Program-made: the position numbers and the translations under genes
The notes under the pieces: model-generated
What the model was told of the DNA's origin: nothing
Database searches by the model: none
Seen by the model: only the letters and a program-made list of their open reading frames with translations
Shown: in pieces, positions 15,801 through 21,241 of the stretch
Layout: each line of letters opens with the position of its first letter
How positions within the stretch are numbered: position 1 is the first letter of the stretch
Virus record (IMG/VR): IMGVR_UViG_3300048818_000046
Span: 1 to 21,324 of that record
DNA length: 21,324 bases
Reading direction: 5' to 3' (one strand)
Origin: a virus

Positions 15801-17079
15801 CCCCGGCACCGTAGATGCTTCTAGCGGTTTGATTGTCCCTGCTGCACACTTGGGACAATGCCCTGTGATAGTTCCAACGTCAGTAAGCAATAATCTTACG
15901 AACGGTGGAGCAATTGGGCAATGGGTTATTCCCTGTACGGTTTCAGTTCCCGGCACATTAGAGTTTGATATATCTAGTAACGCCGGAGCAATCTTCGACC
16001 TGCTCATTTATACATCCCAAACTGCAGGGCCAAACGGCTACATAATTCGATATGATGCACGCTCGGGTTCCAACGCAGGGCAAATTCTAGTCCTAACAAA
16101 CGGAACGTGGACAAACATAGGAACTGCACAAACTGCTGTCAACAGCACAACACTATCAAACTGGCATCACGTTCAAGCAGTGCTAGGCACCAATGGCAAG
16201 ATAGACGTGTTCGTTGATGGTATTTGGCAATGCACAGCACGAGACTTGACGCACCCAATCCAAACAGTGCCCGTAGAAGTTGCTTACGGCTACGAACAGG
16301 TTGCGGGAATGACGCTTGCACCCACAGGGTTTACAACTAAGACCCTAGACATATTCCCCGGACAGATTGCCAGCCAATTACGCACTAAACCCGCTGTGGC
16401 AACGGGTGCATTCACCAGTACCAATCCATTAAGCCAAAGTGGAACCACTAAAACCATCCTAATCGCATCGAGCACTGTTCAATGGGGGACTAACGCAGTC
16501 TCATATAACAGCGGTTCCGTTACGCCCGCTACTTATGGGCTTAAATACGTTTACGCGGATGACCCAACTTTCACTGGTGGAGCAGTTACCTATGTTTCTA
16601 CCGCTAACCAACTTGATCTAAACTCGAATGATGGCCGCGTGTGCTTCGGCTTCATTACTACGGCAATTGGCGGGGGTGGGTCTGGCGGCGGTGGTGGCTC
16701 TACTTGCTTCAGTCCGAATACAAAAGTCATAACGCAGCGCGGTGGCATCCCATTCAGCGAGATTCGTGATGGTGATTTGGCACTAACTGCTCGTGGCACA
16801 TGGCGGCGAATCATTCTAGTTACTTCGCATGAATTCTCTGGCGAAGGGTTAGACATGGGCAATGATGAATTCGTGACAAGAGGGCATCACTTCAGGCATA
16901 ACGATGAATGGATGCACGCTTACGAAATGGGCATCTTCGCACCTAAACAGTATGAGGGTGTAATTGCCAACCTCTGGATTGAAGCCGAACCTGATGACGA
17001 TGGCAGCGGCCTTGATACTGAGCATTCGTATACTCTCGCAAATGGGTACGTCGTTCACAACATCATGGCCACCAACTAA
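12856..17079 (+). CDS. J/megatron-like tail tip protein with LamG-like and C-terminal Hint domain
   Basis: 1407 residues. The N-terminal ~110 residues (VNDIRVTSSSQGKPVPVVMGQGRIH, GKGGGKGS, YIYASDVIAGLCNGPV) are typical of gpJ/GTA gp15-type tip proteins, as is the region about 560-760 (DSAASHIGKWLEAG, ISREPYTDGYNEVQVTWNNR). Between them are two copies of a beta domain with TGQY...GK...Y (residues 159-279 and 331-373); the first holds an 80-residue inserted module (176-255). Residues about 1015-1150 resemble a LamG-like lectin (WHHVQAVLGTNGKIDVFVDG). After a GGGGSGGGGGS linker, residues 1284-1407 form a Hint domain: Cys1284 (nt 16705-16707) in CFSPNTKV, block B as VTRGHHF, and an ending VVHN plus IMATN. 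The protein binds host receptor at the tail tip; autoprocessing by Hint is inferred. It starts at the base after the NlpC stop, with GAAGGG (12840-12845) upstream. Confidence 0.85.
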   Translation: MGIFTGNKASTSRVNDIRVTSSSQGKPVPVVMGQGRIHQSLLWLDGLVSWKSDQGGKGGGKGSAGYIYASDVIAGLCNGPVTSIGNVWDGQTQLSATSKNDSITIAAVYAPSYPVQLLADNGVSLVTTYSATYNDFGAPASTVLSGSDAAPMVLKPYGTVLTTGQYSINPASIGTFVLSAVANASGGNTVYTGTFTGGTSPYGSGASNAYIGFAFVITGFTNPLNNGTFVCVASSAANVTLANANGVAQSHAGSAVETGNTYHFAATDVGKSAVINYQLSIQEINNQETDVIPSGLGITVGGTYNPVADMGVLWYSTSGTPGPNDMQPLTHVTGTPSTGQYKFTTPGSGSTGGAQYTFATADIGKEVLISYKYENLSAATGNSPNLLKFELFGGGLGQAVWPFILSGGTSLIGTQDGGQAPRETAFPGAALGYSNTAYLAYGPMSLGSAGEIPDITVEVITPDSFGGGIVDCNPIQCITQVLTNTVWGLGAGAVPFPVSALDNGASGTWGGAVGTPGTRSVGSTAWNWFSSNSFFISPVLDSQDSAASHIGKWLEAGACSAFMSEGLLKIVAYGTQSTAANGCTWVAPSSAVVALDDSCFIAKDGEDPVKISREPYTDGYNEVQVTWNNRAYQYSGELTQEFDQACINRWGLRIEDPQSWNFITTLPAAIFSANMRVKRSVNIRNTYTFTLPFTYSYLEPMDLVTISTTSLWAAGLNNVNLGLTNFPVRIKTIVDDPITGLEVTCEDSLFSVGVPVIFNKGISAGDTIVNAYANPGNSEIVMFEATSRLTGYIGNEIWIGACGTSNDYGSTNVWVSRDNSAYLQVGTIDQQARMGVLDSTFASGSDPDTTNSLIVDMVENSGQLEAGSTTDADNGTTLCFVDGEIISYSSCAISGQNQYTMGPSGSPATSYIRRGQMKSTIGSHAAGSLFLRLDSSVFKYTYDPTWAGQTLYFKFQAVNTFGNMAQDISTLTPVTFVVPGANPGTVDASSGLIVPAAHLGQCPVIVPTSVSNNLTNGGAIGQWVIPCTVSVPGTLEFDISSNAGAIFDLLIYTSQTAGPNGYIIRYDARSGSNAGQILVLTNGTWTNIGTAQTAVNSTTLSNWHHVQAVLGTNGKIDVFVDGIWQCTARDLTHPIQTVPVEVAYGYEQVAGMTLAPTGFTTKTLDIFPGQIASQLRTKPAVATGAFTSTNPLSQSGTTKTILIASSTVQWGTNAVSYNSGSVTPATYGLKYVYADDPTFTGGAVTYVSTANQLDLNSNDGRVCFGFITTAIGGGGSGGGGGSTCFSPNTKVITQRGGIPFSEIRDGDLALTARGTWRRIILVTSHEFSGEGLDMGNDEFVTRGHHFRHNDEWMHAYEMGIFAPKQYEGVIANLWIEAEPDDDGSGLDTEHSYTLANGYVVHNIMATN
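13381..13620 (+). repeat. NNGTF module, copy 1 (inside the J-like protein)
   Basis: Residues 176-255 of the tip protein: a VYTGTFTGG strand, an insert of glycines and SNAYIGFAF, then VITGFTNPLNNGTFVC and a closing VTLANANG strand. It shares the order YTG-x-GG-x-Na-x-G-x-F-x-v-t-x-F, NNGTFxC, TLxN with the copies at 18415 and 19516. Confidence 0.75.
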
Positions 17080-17087
17080 GGAGCAGC

Positions 17088-17318
17088 ATGGAGCACATAA
17101 CTAAAATCCTCGAAAAGAAAAAGTTGAGCGATGGTCAGATCGCAGTGCTGATACAGTGCTGCGATGAGTCTCATCAATCATGGCACACGCTGAGTATCAC
17201 TAAGGACACTACATCTGAGGATGTGACTGGTTGGTTAACCGACCGACAGTCTCACGTTCAGGACAGCCACGCTACAGCAGAAGCTGTAGATACACAGTTG
17301 GCTGCACTCATCGGATAG
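17088..17318 (+). CDS. Small hypothetical protein of the tail-tip operon
   Basis: 76 residues; ATG 17088 has a clear AAGGAG (17079-17084) that overlaps the preceding stop region. The sequence is acidic-to-neutral with an N-terminal helix (MEHITKILEKKKLSDGQIAV), a middle strand region with SHQSWHTLSI, and a C-terminal helix (AEAVDTQLAALIG). No signal peptide, membrane segment or known motif is seen. Its position, directly after the J-like protein and one base before a glycosyltransferase gene (stop TAG 17316-17318, next ATG 17320), suggests a small chaperone or accessory protein for the tip or for the transferase. I do not recognise the family. Confidence 0.6.
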   Translation: MEHITKILEKKKLSDGQIAVLIQCCDESHQSWHTLSITKDTTSEDVTGWLTDRQSHVQDSHATAEAVDTQLAALIG

Positions 17319-17319
17319 T

Positions 17320-18048
17320 ATGGAACCCTTAGTGTCCTGTGTTTGTCCCACAGGAAACCGTCAATCCCTGATAATGATGGCTATTGATTGTTTCCTGTCA
17401 CAGACCTACCCGAACAAAGAATTGATTGTGCTCGATGATGGGGTATCGCCAACCAGCGTGCCCTGCCATCCCTCAATCAAATACCATCGTCACGTCGGAC
17501 CCAAGTTGACCACAGGTGCAAAGCGCAATCTCTGCAATGAATTAGCAGCGGGCGAAGTCATCTGTAATTGGGACGATGATGATTGGTCTCATCCTAGCCG
17601 TGTATCCGTACAGGTAAATCACCTTGTTACTTCCGGCAAAGCATTTACCGGATTTGGACAGATGTATTTCCACGGTAATGACAGCACCTTCCTTATGTCG
17701 AACTGTGGTGGTGGTCTAGGTACCGCACAGTGTTACACCAAAGCATTCTGGCAATCTCATCCTTACCCGAGCATACAGACAACGGAAGACATTTTGTTCT
17801 GTCAAGCAGCAGAGAGATTGGGGGAATGCTCAGTGATCTCTGGCGAAGGGATGATGGTAGCCCGCAGGCACCCAAGCAACTCATGGGACACAATAAATAT
17901 ACTCGACCTAAGACGGTGCACGCCCGTATATGTTTCTGAGTTACCCACAGGTTTCTTGGCAGCTATAGGGATTCCCAAAGACCCTTCGTACACCCTAGGA
18001 AGTCGCCCTCCGGCATTCGTCCACAAGAGTTATGGAGTTCAGATATAG
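17320..18048 (+). CDS. Family 2 glycosyltransferase (second paralogue)
   Basis: 242 residues, exactly as long as the gene at 6599. Sequence blocks: PLVSCVCPTGNR (3-14), DCFLSQTYPNKELIVLDDG (23-41), TTGAKRNLCNELAAGEV (64-80), catalytic DDDDW (85-89) followed by SHPSRVSVQVNHL, and a TEDILFC acidic motif further on. This is the GT-A/family 2 pattern; the RNLC-ELA-G-x-I and D(D/E)DDW blocks are shared with the first paralogue, while the first ~60 residues differ more. Located between the tip protein and the ice-binding-like fibre, so it might glycosylate these adhesins; an alternative is modification of host surface sugars. No membrane anchor is visible. The sugar donor cannot be told. Start is one base after the previous stop, so translation is likely coupled. 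Confidence 0.82.
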   Translation: MEPLVSCVCPTGNRQSLIMMAIDCFLSQTYPNKELIVLDDGVSPTSVPCHPSIKYHRHVGPKLTTGAKRNLCNELAAGEVICNWDDDDWSHPSRVSVQVNHLVTSGKAFTGFGQMYFHGNDSTFLMSNCGGGLGTAQCYTKAFWQSHPYPSIQTTEDILFCQAAERLGECSVISGEGMMVARRHPSNSWDTINILDLRRCTPVYVSELPTGFLAAIGIPKDPSYTLGSRPPAFVHKSYGVQI

Positions 18049-18267
18049 ATTCACACTTTACGCACCACCGCTTATGCGGAGACATCTACAGATACTTGTC
18101 TGAAGTTCTTCTAGGTCATCATGTTTTGTGATGCGCCCTTTCTCATGTTGTAACATAGTAAGTATATCCTACTCAGGATAGTAATGTTGGGGCCGTGAGC
18201 CCAAAGTCCCGCAGCACTAGCAGCGGTGTGCTACTAAAACAATTACCCCTGCAGAAAAGATTACACA
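18049..18267 (+). other. Structured non-coding gap (219 bases) before the ice-binding-like fibre gene
   Basis: No coding frame is supported. It contains a hairpin TATCCT/AGGATA (18165-18170/18175-18180, loop ACTC), another, AGCAC/GTGCT (18213-18217/18228-18232), and a TTGGG/CCCAA stem near 18187-18204. Together with a possible promoter at 18126-18154, this is the longest gap in the operon and looks like a 5' leader for the fibre genes. Confidence 0.5.
18126..18154 (+). promoter_or_regulatory. Possible sigma-70-type promoter for the fibre genes
   Basis: TTGTGA (18126-18131) and TGTAAC (18149-18154), 17 bases apart, each match four of six consensus positions. A start would lie about 18161, giving a leader of ~107 bases. 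Weak match; support comes mostly from the long gap. Confidence 0.3.
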
Positions 18268-19947
18268 ATGTTAACACCTGAAATCGTATTACAGTGGAAC
18301 GTCGTACCCGGCGCTTCTACTTACAACGTCTATCGCGGTGCAACTAAAGCCAGCGTTAGCGATACCCCCTATGCAACAGGAATCACAGCCCCTGCCCCAA
18401 TCAGTGGCTCCCCGTTCTCCATGACCTCATGCGCGACTGGGACAAGCGGTTCAACCCTTTACACAGGTACCTTCTCCAATGGCGGAAGTAATGCCTTTGC
18501 TGGGCGTAGCTTCACAGTTACAGGCTTCACTAATGCTATAAACAACGGCACCTTCCTGTGTACAGCAAGCACGATCACAACCATCACCCTAGGCAATCCT
18601 TCGGGTACGGCTGAGACAGCGACTGCTTTTGCTGCAGTGGTTACGGACCCTATCGCCCACGTCACTTACACTGACCTTGCTGTGATCCCCGGTCGGAGTT
18701 ACTTCTATGAAGTGACATGCGTAAGCCGTGGCGTTGAAAGTGCTGACTCCCTTGGTATCGAATCAGCACCTGTGCCATTCGACTTCACCCCGATTAGCCC
18801 AGACTTGAATGGGTTGGATAACTTCAGCGTTCTCGCTGCGTCAACCATCACAAACACGGGCTCTACTACGATCCTTGGTGATGTAGGTCTATACCCCGGC
18901 ACTTCTATCACTGGGTTCCCTCCCGGCGCTTTGTCGGGATTGATTCATACTGCAGACTTCGTGTCCGCTACGGGACAAGGAACCGCCCAGACACTCTATA
19001 CCGCACTGCAAGCGTATGCACCGACGGCAACCCTCGCTGGTGATATCGGCGGCATGACCTTGGCTCCCGGTGTTTACAAATCCACATCGTCGCTTGCCAT
19101 CACAGGTGAGTTACAACTTGACGCTGGTGGGAATCCTAATGCTGTCTGGATTTTTCAGATCGCTTCAACGCTTACAACTGCCGCATCTAACAGCACCATT
19201 GTCATGACAAATGGCGGTAACGCTGGAAACGTATTCTGGCAGGTTGGTAGCTCAGCAACCATTGGCACCGCTACCACTTTCACAGGCTGCGTCGTAGCTC
19301 AGGCTTCAATCACGGTCAATACAGGTGCATCGGTTTCTGGACGGTTGATTGCTCTTGTAGGGGCCATCACGCTGGATAGCAACAGCATCATATTATTTGA
19401 TTCGGCTCCCTTCGTGCTGTATGCCGCAGGTAATGAGTACGTTGCAGGCGAAATAATCTTCGATACAACTAGTGGATTGTTCGAGGTAGTTTCTACAGCT
19501 GGTGTGGCGGGTCCGTTCGTGTTCGCTCTGAGTTCAGTTGCGGATGCTGTGTCCGGTTCTGCTGTCTACACTGGCGTCATCAGCGGTGGAGCGGGGAATG
19601 CTCTTGTAGGACATACGTTCTCCGTCACTGCGTTCGCTGGAACAACTGTTACTGCGAGTCCTAACAACGGAACGTTTCTGTGCTCTGGGTCATCTGCTAC
19701 AACCTTGACCCTGAATAACCCCGCAGCTATTTCCGAAGTATCTTCGGGAACTGCTACAGATATGGCACCAGCGCGTGGACCGTTCCCAACCGTGCCCGGT
19801 GTTTACACAACTGACGGCACTGTTGTGTGGTACTCGGTCAGCCCAGTAGGTGTATTCCTGCAGCTGCCGTTGCCACCTTCGCCACCTAATGTCCCACCCA
19901 CACCCCCTGCAGCACCAACGGGTCTGATTATCACGTTGGAAACCTAA
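18268..19947 (+). CDS. Tail fibre/adhesin with fibronectin-III-like, DUF3494 ice-binding-like and inserted modules
   Basis: 559 residues. Residues about 6-47 plus about 127-170 form a fibronectin type III-like domain (VLQWNVVPGASTYNVYRG; then HVTYTDLAVIPGRSYFYEVTC), split by an inserted ~73-residue module (50-122). Residues about 180-382 match the DUF3494 ice-binding-protein fold: NFSVLAASTITNTGSTTILGDVG, PGVYKSTSSLAITGELQLDAG, NAVWIFQIASTL and VAQASITVNTGASVSGRLIA, about 200 residues as usual. Residues about 395-545 are a second beta domain (YVAGEIIFDTTSGLFEVVS ... TTDGTVVWYSV) split by another copy of the module (417-496), then a proline-rich end. Such a protein is likely a virion adhesin or fibre; ice binding is one possibility among several for this fold. 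ATG 18268 has only a weak ribosome site (GAAAAG). Confidence 0.75.
   Translation: MLTPEIVLQWNVVPGASTYNVYRGATKASVSDTPYATGITAPAPISGSPFSMTSCATGTSGSTLYTGTFSNGGSNAFAGRSFTVTGFTNAINNGTFLCTASTITTITLGNPSGTAETATAFAAVVTDPIAHVTYTDLAVIPGRSYFYEVTCVSRGVESADSLGIESAPVPFDFTPISPDLNGLDNFSVLAASTITNTGSTTILGDVGLYPGTSITGFPPGALSGLIHTADFVSATGQGTAQTLYTALQAYAPTATLAGDIGGMTLAPGVYKSTSSLAITGELQLDAGGNPNAVWIFQIASTLTTAASNSTIVMTNGGNAGNVFWQVGSSATIGTATTFTGCVVAQASITVNTGASVSGRLIALVGAITLDSNSIILFDSAPFVLYAAGNEYVAGEIIFDTTSGLFEVVSTAGVAGPFVFALSSVADAVSGSAVYTGVISGGAGNALVGHTFSVTAFAGTTVTASPNNGTFLCSGSSATTLTLNNPAAISEVSSGTATDMAPARGPFPTVPGVYTTDGTVVWYSVSPVGVFLQLPLPPSPPNVPPTPPAAPTGLIITLET
18415..18633 (+). repeat. NNGTF module, copy 2 (inside the fibronectin-like domain)
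   Basis: Residues 50-122 of the fibre: LYTGTFSNGGSNAFAG, FTVTGFTNAINNGTFLC and TTITLGNPSGTAE. Conserved with copies at 13381 and 19516. Confidence 0.75.
19516..19755 (+). repeat. NNGTF module, copy 3 (inside the C-terminal domain)
   Basis: Residues 417-496: VYTGVISGGAGNALVG, FSVTAFAGTTV, SPNNGTFLC and TTLTLNNPAAISE. It has a longer loop before NNGTF than the other copies. Confidence 0.72.
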
Positions 19948-19955
19948 GCCTTTCT

Positions 19956-19980
19956 TACCCGGTGTGTATTACACCGGGTA
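19956..19980 (+). other. Perfect 10-bp hairpin between fibre genes
   Basis: TACCCGGTGT (19956-19965) pairs exactly with ACACCGGGTA (19971-19980) around GTATT. No T-run follows on the + strand, so it is not a typical terminator; it may be an mRNA processing or stabilising element between the large fibre gene and the short ones. Confidence 0.55.
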
Positions 19981-19994
19981 GATTTGGATACCTT

Positions 19995-20186
19995 ATGGCA
20001 ATCTCCAATGGCGAAACGTCAGGCTCTAACCCACTCGCGGCCTCAGCAAACTGGAATTTATCTTGGGCTCCCAGTGGGATGGTTCTGATATCAGATGGTT
20101 TTGGAAATGTAGCTTCTAGCTATGTCCCTCTCTCAAGTCTTGAGGGTGGCGCAGCAGCACGCAACCAAGACTGCGGAACTTTTTAA
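19995..20186 (+). CDS. Short tail-fibre-associated protein ending in DCGTF
   Basis: 63 residues if started at the ATG of 19995; an upstream GTG at 19962 is in frame but lies within the 10-bp hairpin stem, so the ATG is preferred even though its ribosome site (GGA, 8-10 bases upstream) is weak. The sequence is Ser/Ala/Gly-rich (SNGETSGSNPLAASANWNLSW, then GMVLISDGFGNVASSYVPLSSL) like segments of phage fibres, and ends NQDCGTF. The neighbouring 170-residue protein ends with the same DCGTF. Possibly a small receptor-binding or fibre-assembly partner. A remnant of a longer fibre gene is the alternative. Followed after 11 bases by the next start, with AAGGGG overlapping its stop. Confidence 0.55.
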   Translation: MAISNGETSGSNPLAASANWNLSWAPSGMVLISDGFGNVASSYVPLSSLEGGAAARNQDCGTF

Positions 20187-20197
20187 GGGGACATTCT

Positions 20198-20710
20198 ATG
20201 GCTCTAAACATCAAAATCCAAACATACCGGGGCACCAAAAGTGCCCTCGCATCTTTGGCCTCAACTGGTTTTGCTGGTGTACTCGCATGGACTACTGATT
20301 CAAACGAACTTTTCGTTGACAGCGGTTCGGGCTCGGGCATCGGCTCAGCTTGGATGCCTATACACGCGGGTCACAGCGTATTTACGGTAGCCAATCAAGC
20401 TGCTCTAATCACCCTTGCCACATCCAACATTGGCGACTTCGCCATTAGCAGTGGAAATGGCATCACCTACATACTGGCTGCTCTACCAGCCTCGACCGCT
20501 GGCAACTGGACAGCGATCACCCAACCGGATGTCACGCCTCTCGGGGCACCTGTCGTGCATGAGTGGGTTACATACATTGATGCAGCAGGCGTTCAGCATC
20601 TCTCTCAGCCTGCATTTACGGACATCAGCGGGTTGCTGGCACAGACGCAGCTACCAGCAACGATAGGGGCGGGAAGCAGCCTTACCAATATAGACTGTGG
20701 CACGTTTTAG
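20198..20710 (+). CDS. Tail fibre protein with Mtd_N-like N-terminus, ending in DCGTF
   Basis: 170 residues. The first ~45 residues (IKIQTYRGTKSALASL, GVLAWTTDSNELFVDSGSG) have the 'R.g....ip.L..Ge.....D...l.vg.g' texture of the Mtd_N-like fibre domain, as at 4249 and 20720. The rest (WMPIHAGHSVFTVANQAALITLATSNIGDFAIS, then ITYILAALPASTAGNWTAI) resembles the 'vadqaaml.L.a..GDvair......tyil' module often seen in tail fibres, and there is a collar-type GLLAQTQLPATIGAGSSLTN near the end. The C-terminus is DCGTF, shared with the preceding short protein. AAGGGG before the ATG is a good ribosome site. Probably a virion adhesin. Confidence 0.7.
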   Translation: MALNIKIQTYRGTKSALASLASTGFAGVLAWTTDSNELFVDSGSGSGIGSAWMPIHAGHSVFTVANQAALITLATSNIGDFAISSGNGITYILAALPASTAGNWTAITQPDVTPLGAPVVHEWVTYIDAAGVQHLSQPAFTDISGLLAQTQLPATIGAGSSLTNIDCGTF

Positions 20711-20719
20711 GGAGGGCTT

Positions 20720-21013
20720 ATGGCTCGTAATGTAGGCGTACAACATCTTCGTGGTGTAAAAGCCAACATTCCCACTCTAGAGCAAGGTGAACTTTATCTG
20801 GCAACCGATGAAGTGCAAGTCTACGTCGGCACAGCGTCTGGGAATGAACTCATTCTCCTCAACACGGTGGGGACTCCGAACGGTTCTCCCGGTCAAAGCG
20901 TGACCGTATCCAAGATCGGTACGGGTACAGGCCCAGCCTCGACAACGGCAATCGTGGGGTTCACCAAGATCATAATCAGGGGTGTCACCTACTGGATGCC
21001 CCTCTTCCGGTAA
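20720..21013 (+). CDS. Short tail fibre protein with Mtd_N-like domain
   Basis: 97 residues; ATG 20720 with GGGAGGG (20710-20716) upstream. NVGVQHLRGVKANIPTLEQG followed by ELYLATDEVQVYVGTASG is the clearest of the three Mtd_N-like domains in the window: the conserved R, L..GEL, TD and (V/I)YVG elements are all visible. The remaining ~45 residues form a short Gly/Thr-rich strand region ending with KIIIRGVTYWMPLFR, a hydrophobic closing strand like those found at the ends of prophage tail proteins. In Bordetella phage BPP-1 such a domain anchors the tropism determinant, but here no lectin domain or variable region follows, so it may be a minimal fibre or capping protein. Last gene before the operon terminator. 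Confidence 0.7.
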   Translation: MARNVGVQHLRGVKANIPTLEQGELYLATDEVQVYVGTASGNELILLNTVGTPNGSPGQSVTVSKIGTGTGPASTTAIVGFTKIIIRGVTYWMPLFR

Positions 21014-21030
21014 AACTGCACAGACTAACA

Positions 21031-21077
21031 GCCCAAGGAATTCATCCATGTGATGAGTTGCCTTGGGCGTTTTTATT
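21031..21077 (+). terminator. Intrinsic terminator of the structural operon
   Basis: GCCCAAGG (21031-21038) pairs with CCTTGGGC (21061-21068), with further pairing in the interior (TCATC with GATGA), followed by GTTTTTATT. It lies 18 bases after the last stop codon. Confidence 0.9.
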
Positions 21078-21113
21078 GTAGATAAAATTGTAGATACGAA
21101 GATCGCGTCTACA
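21076..21113. repeat. Direct repeats TTGTAGATA with an inverted TCTACA copy
   Basis: TTGTAGATA occurs at 21076-21084 and again at 21088-21096, with a 12-base period, and TGTAGA is matched in inverted form by TCTACA at 21108-21113. Repeats of this size and spacing near a tRNA end would suit arm-type integrase sites; that reading is inference. Confidence 0.45.
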
Positions 21114-21197
21114 GTGAAATAGAATTCCTGTGGTTGCGGAAAACTCAGTGTTTCATAGGTTTACTTAGGGTTGGTCCGAGAATTGCAAGGTAGCCAA

Positions 21198-21241
<44 letters not shown>

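Noticed and set aside
10769-17079. A true gene transfer agent cluster
   Set aside because: The tail-tip genes are GTA-like, but the homing endonuclease, fibre genes, Hint domain and att-like tRNA junction point to a phage; capsid and packaging genes outside the window would decide.
16705-17079. A splicing intein
   Set aside because: No homing endonuclease, Asn is followed by Ile rather than Cys/Ser/Thr, and only five residues follow; cleavage-type Hint is more likely.
20720-21013. Diversity-generating retroelement suggested by the Mtd_N-like domain
   Set aside because: No reverse transcriptase, no C-type lectin variable region and no template repeat are seen in the window.
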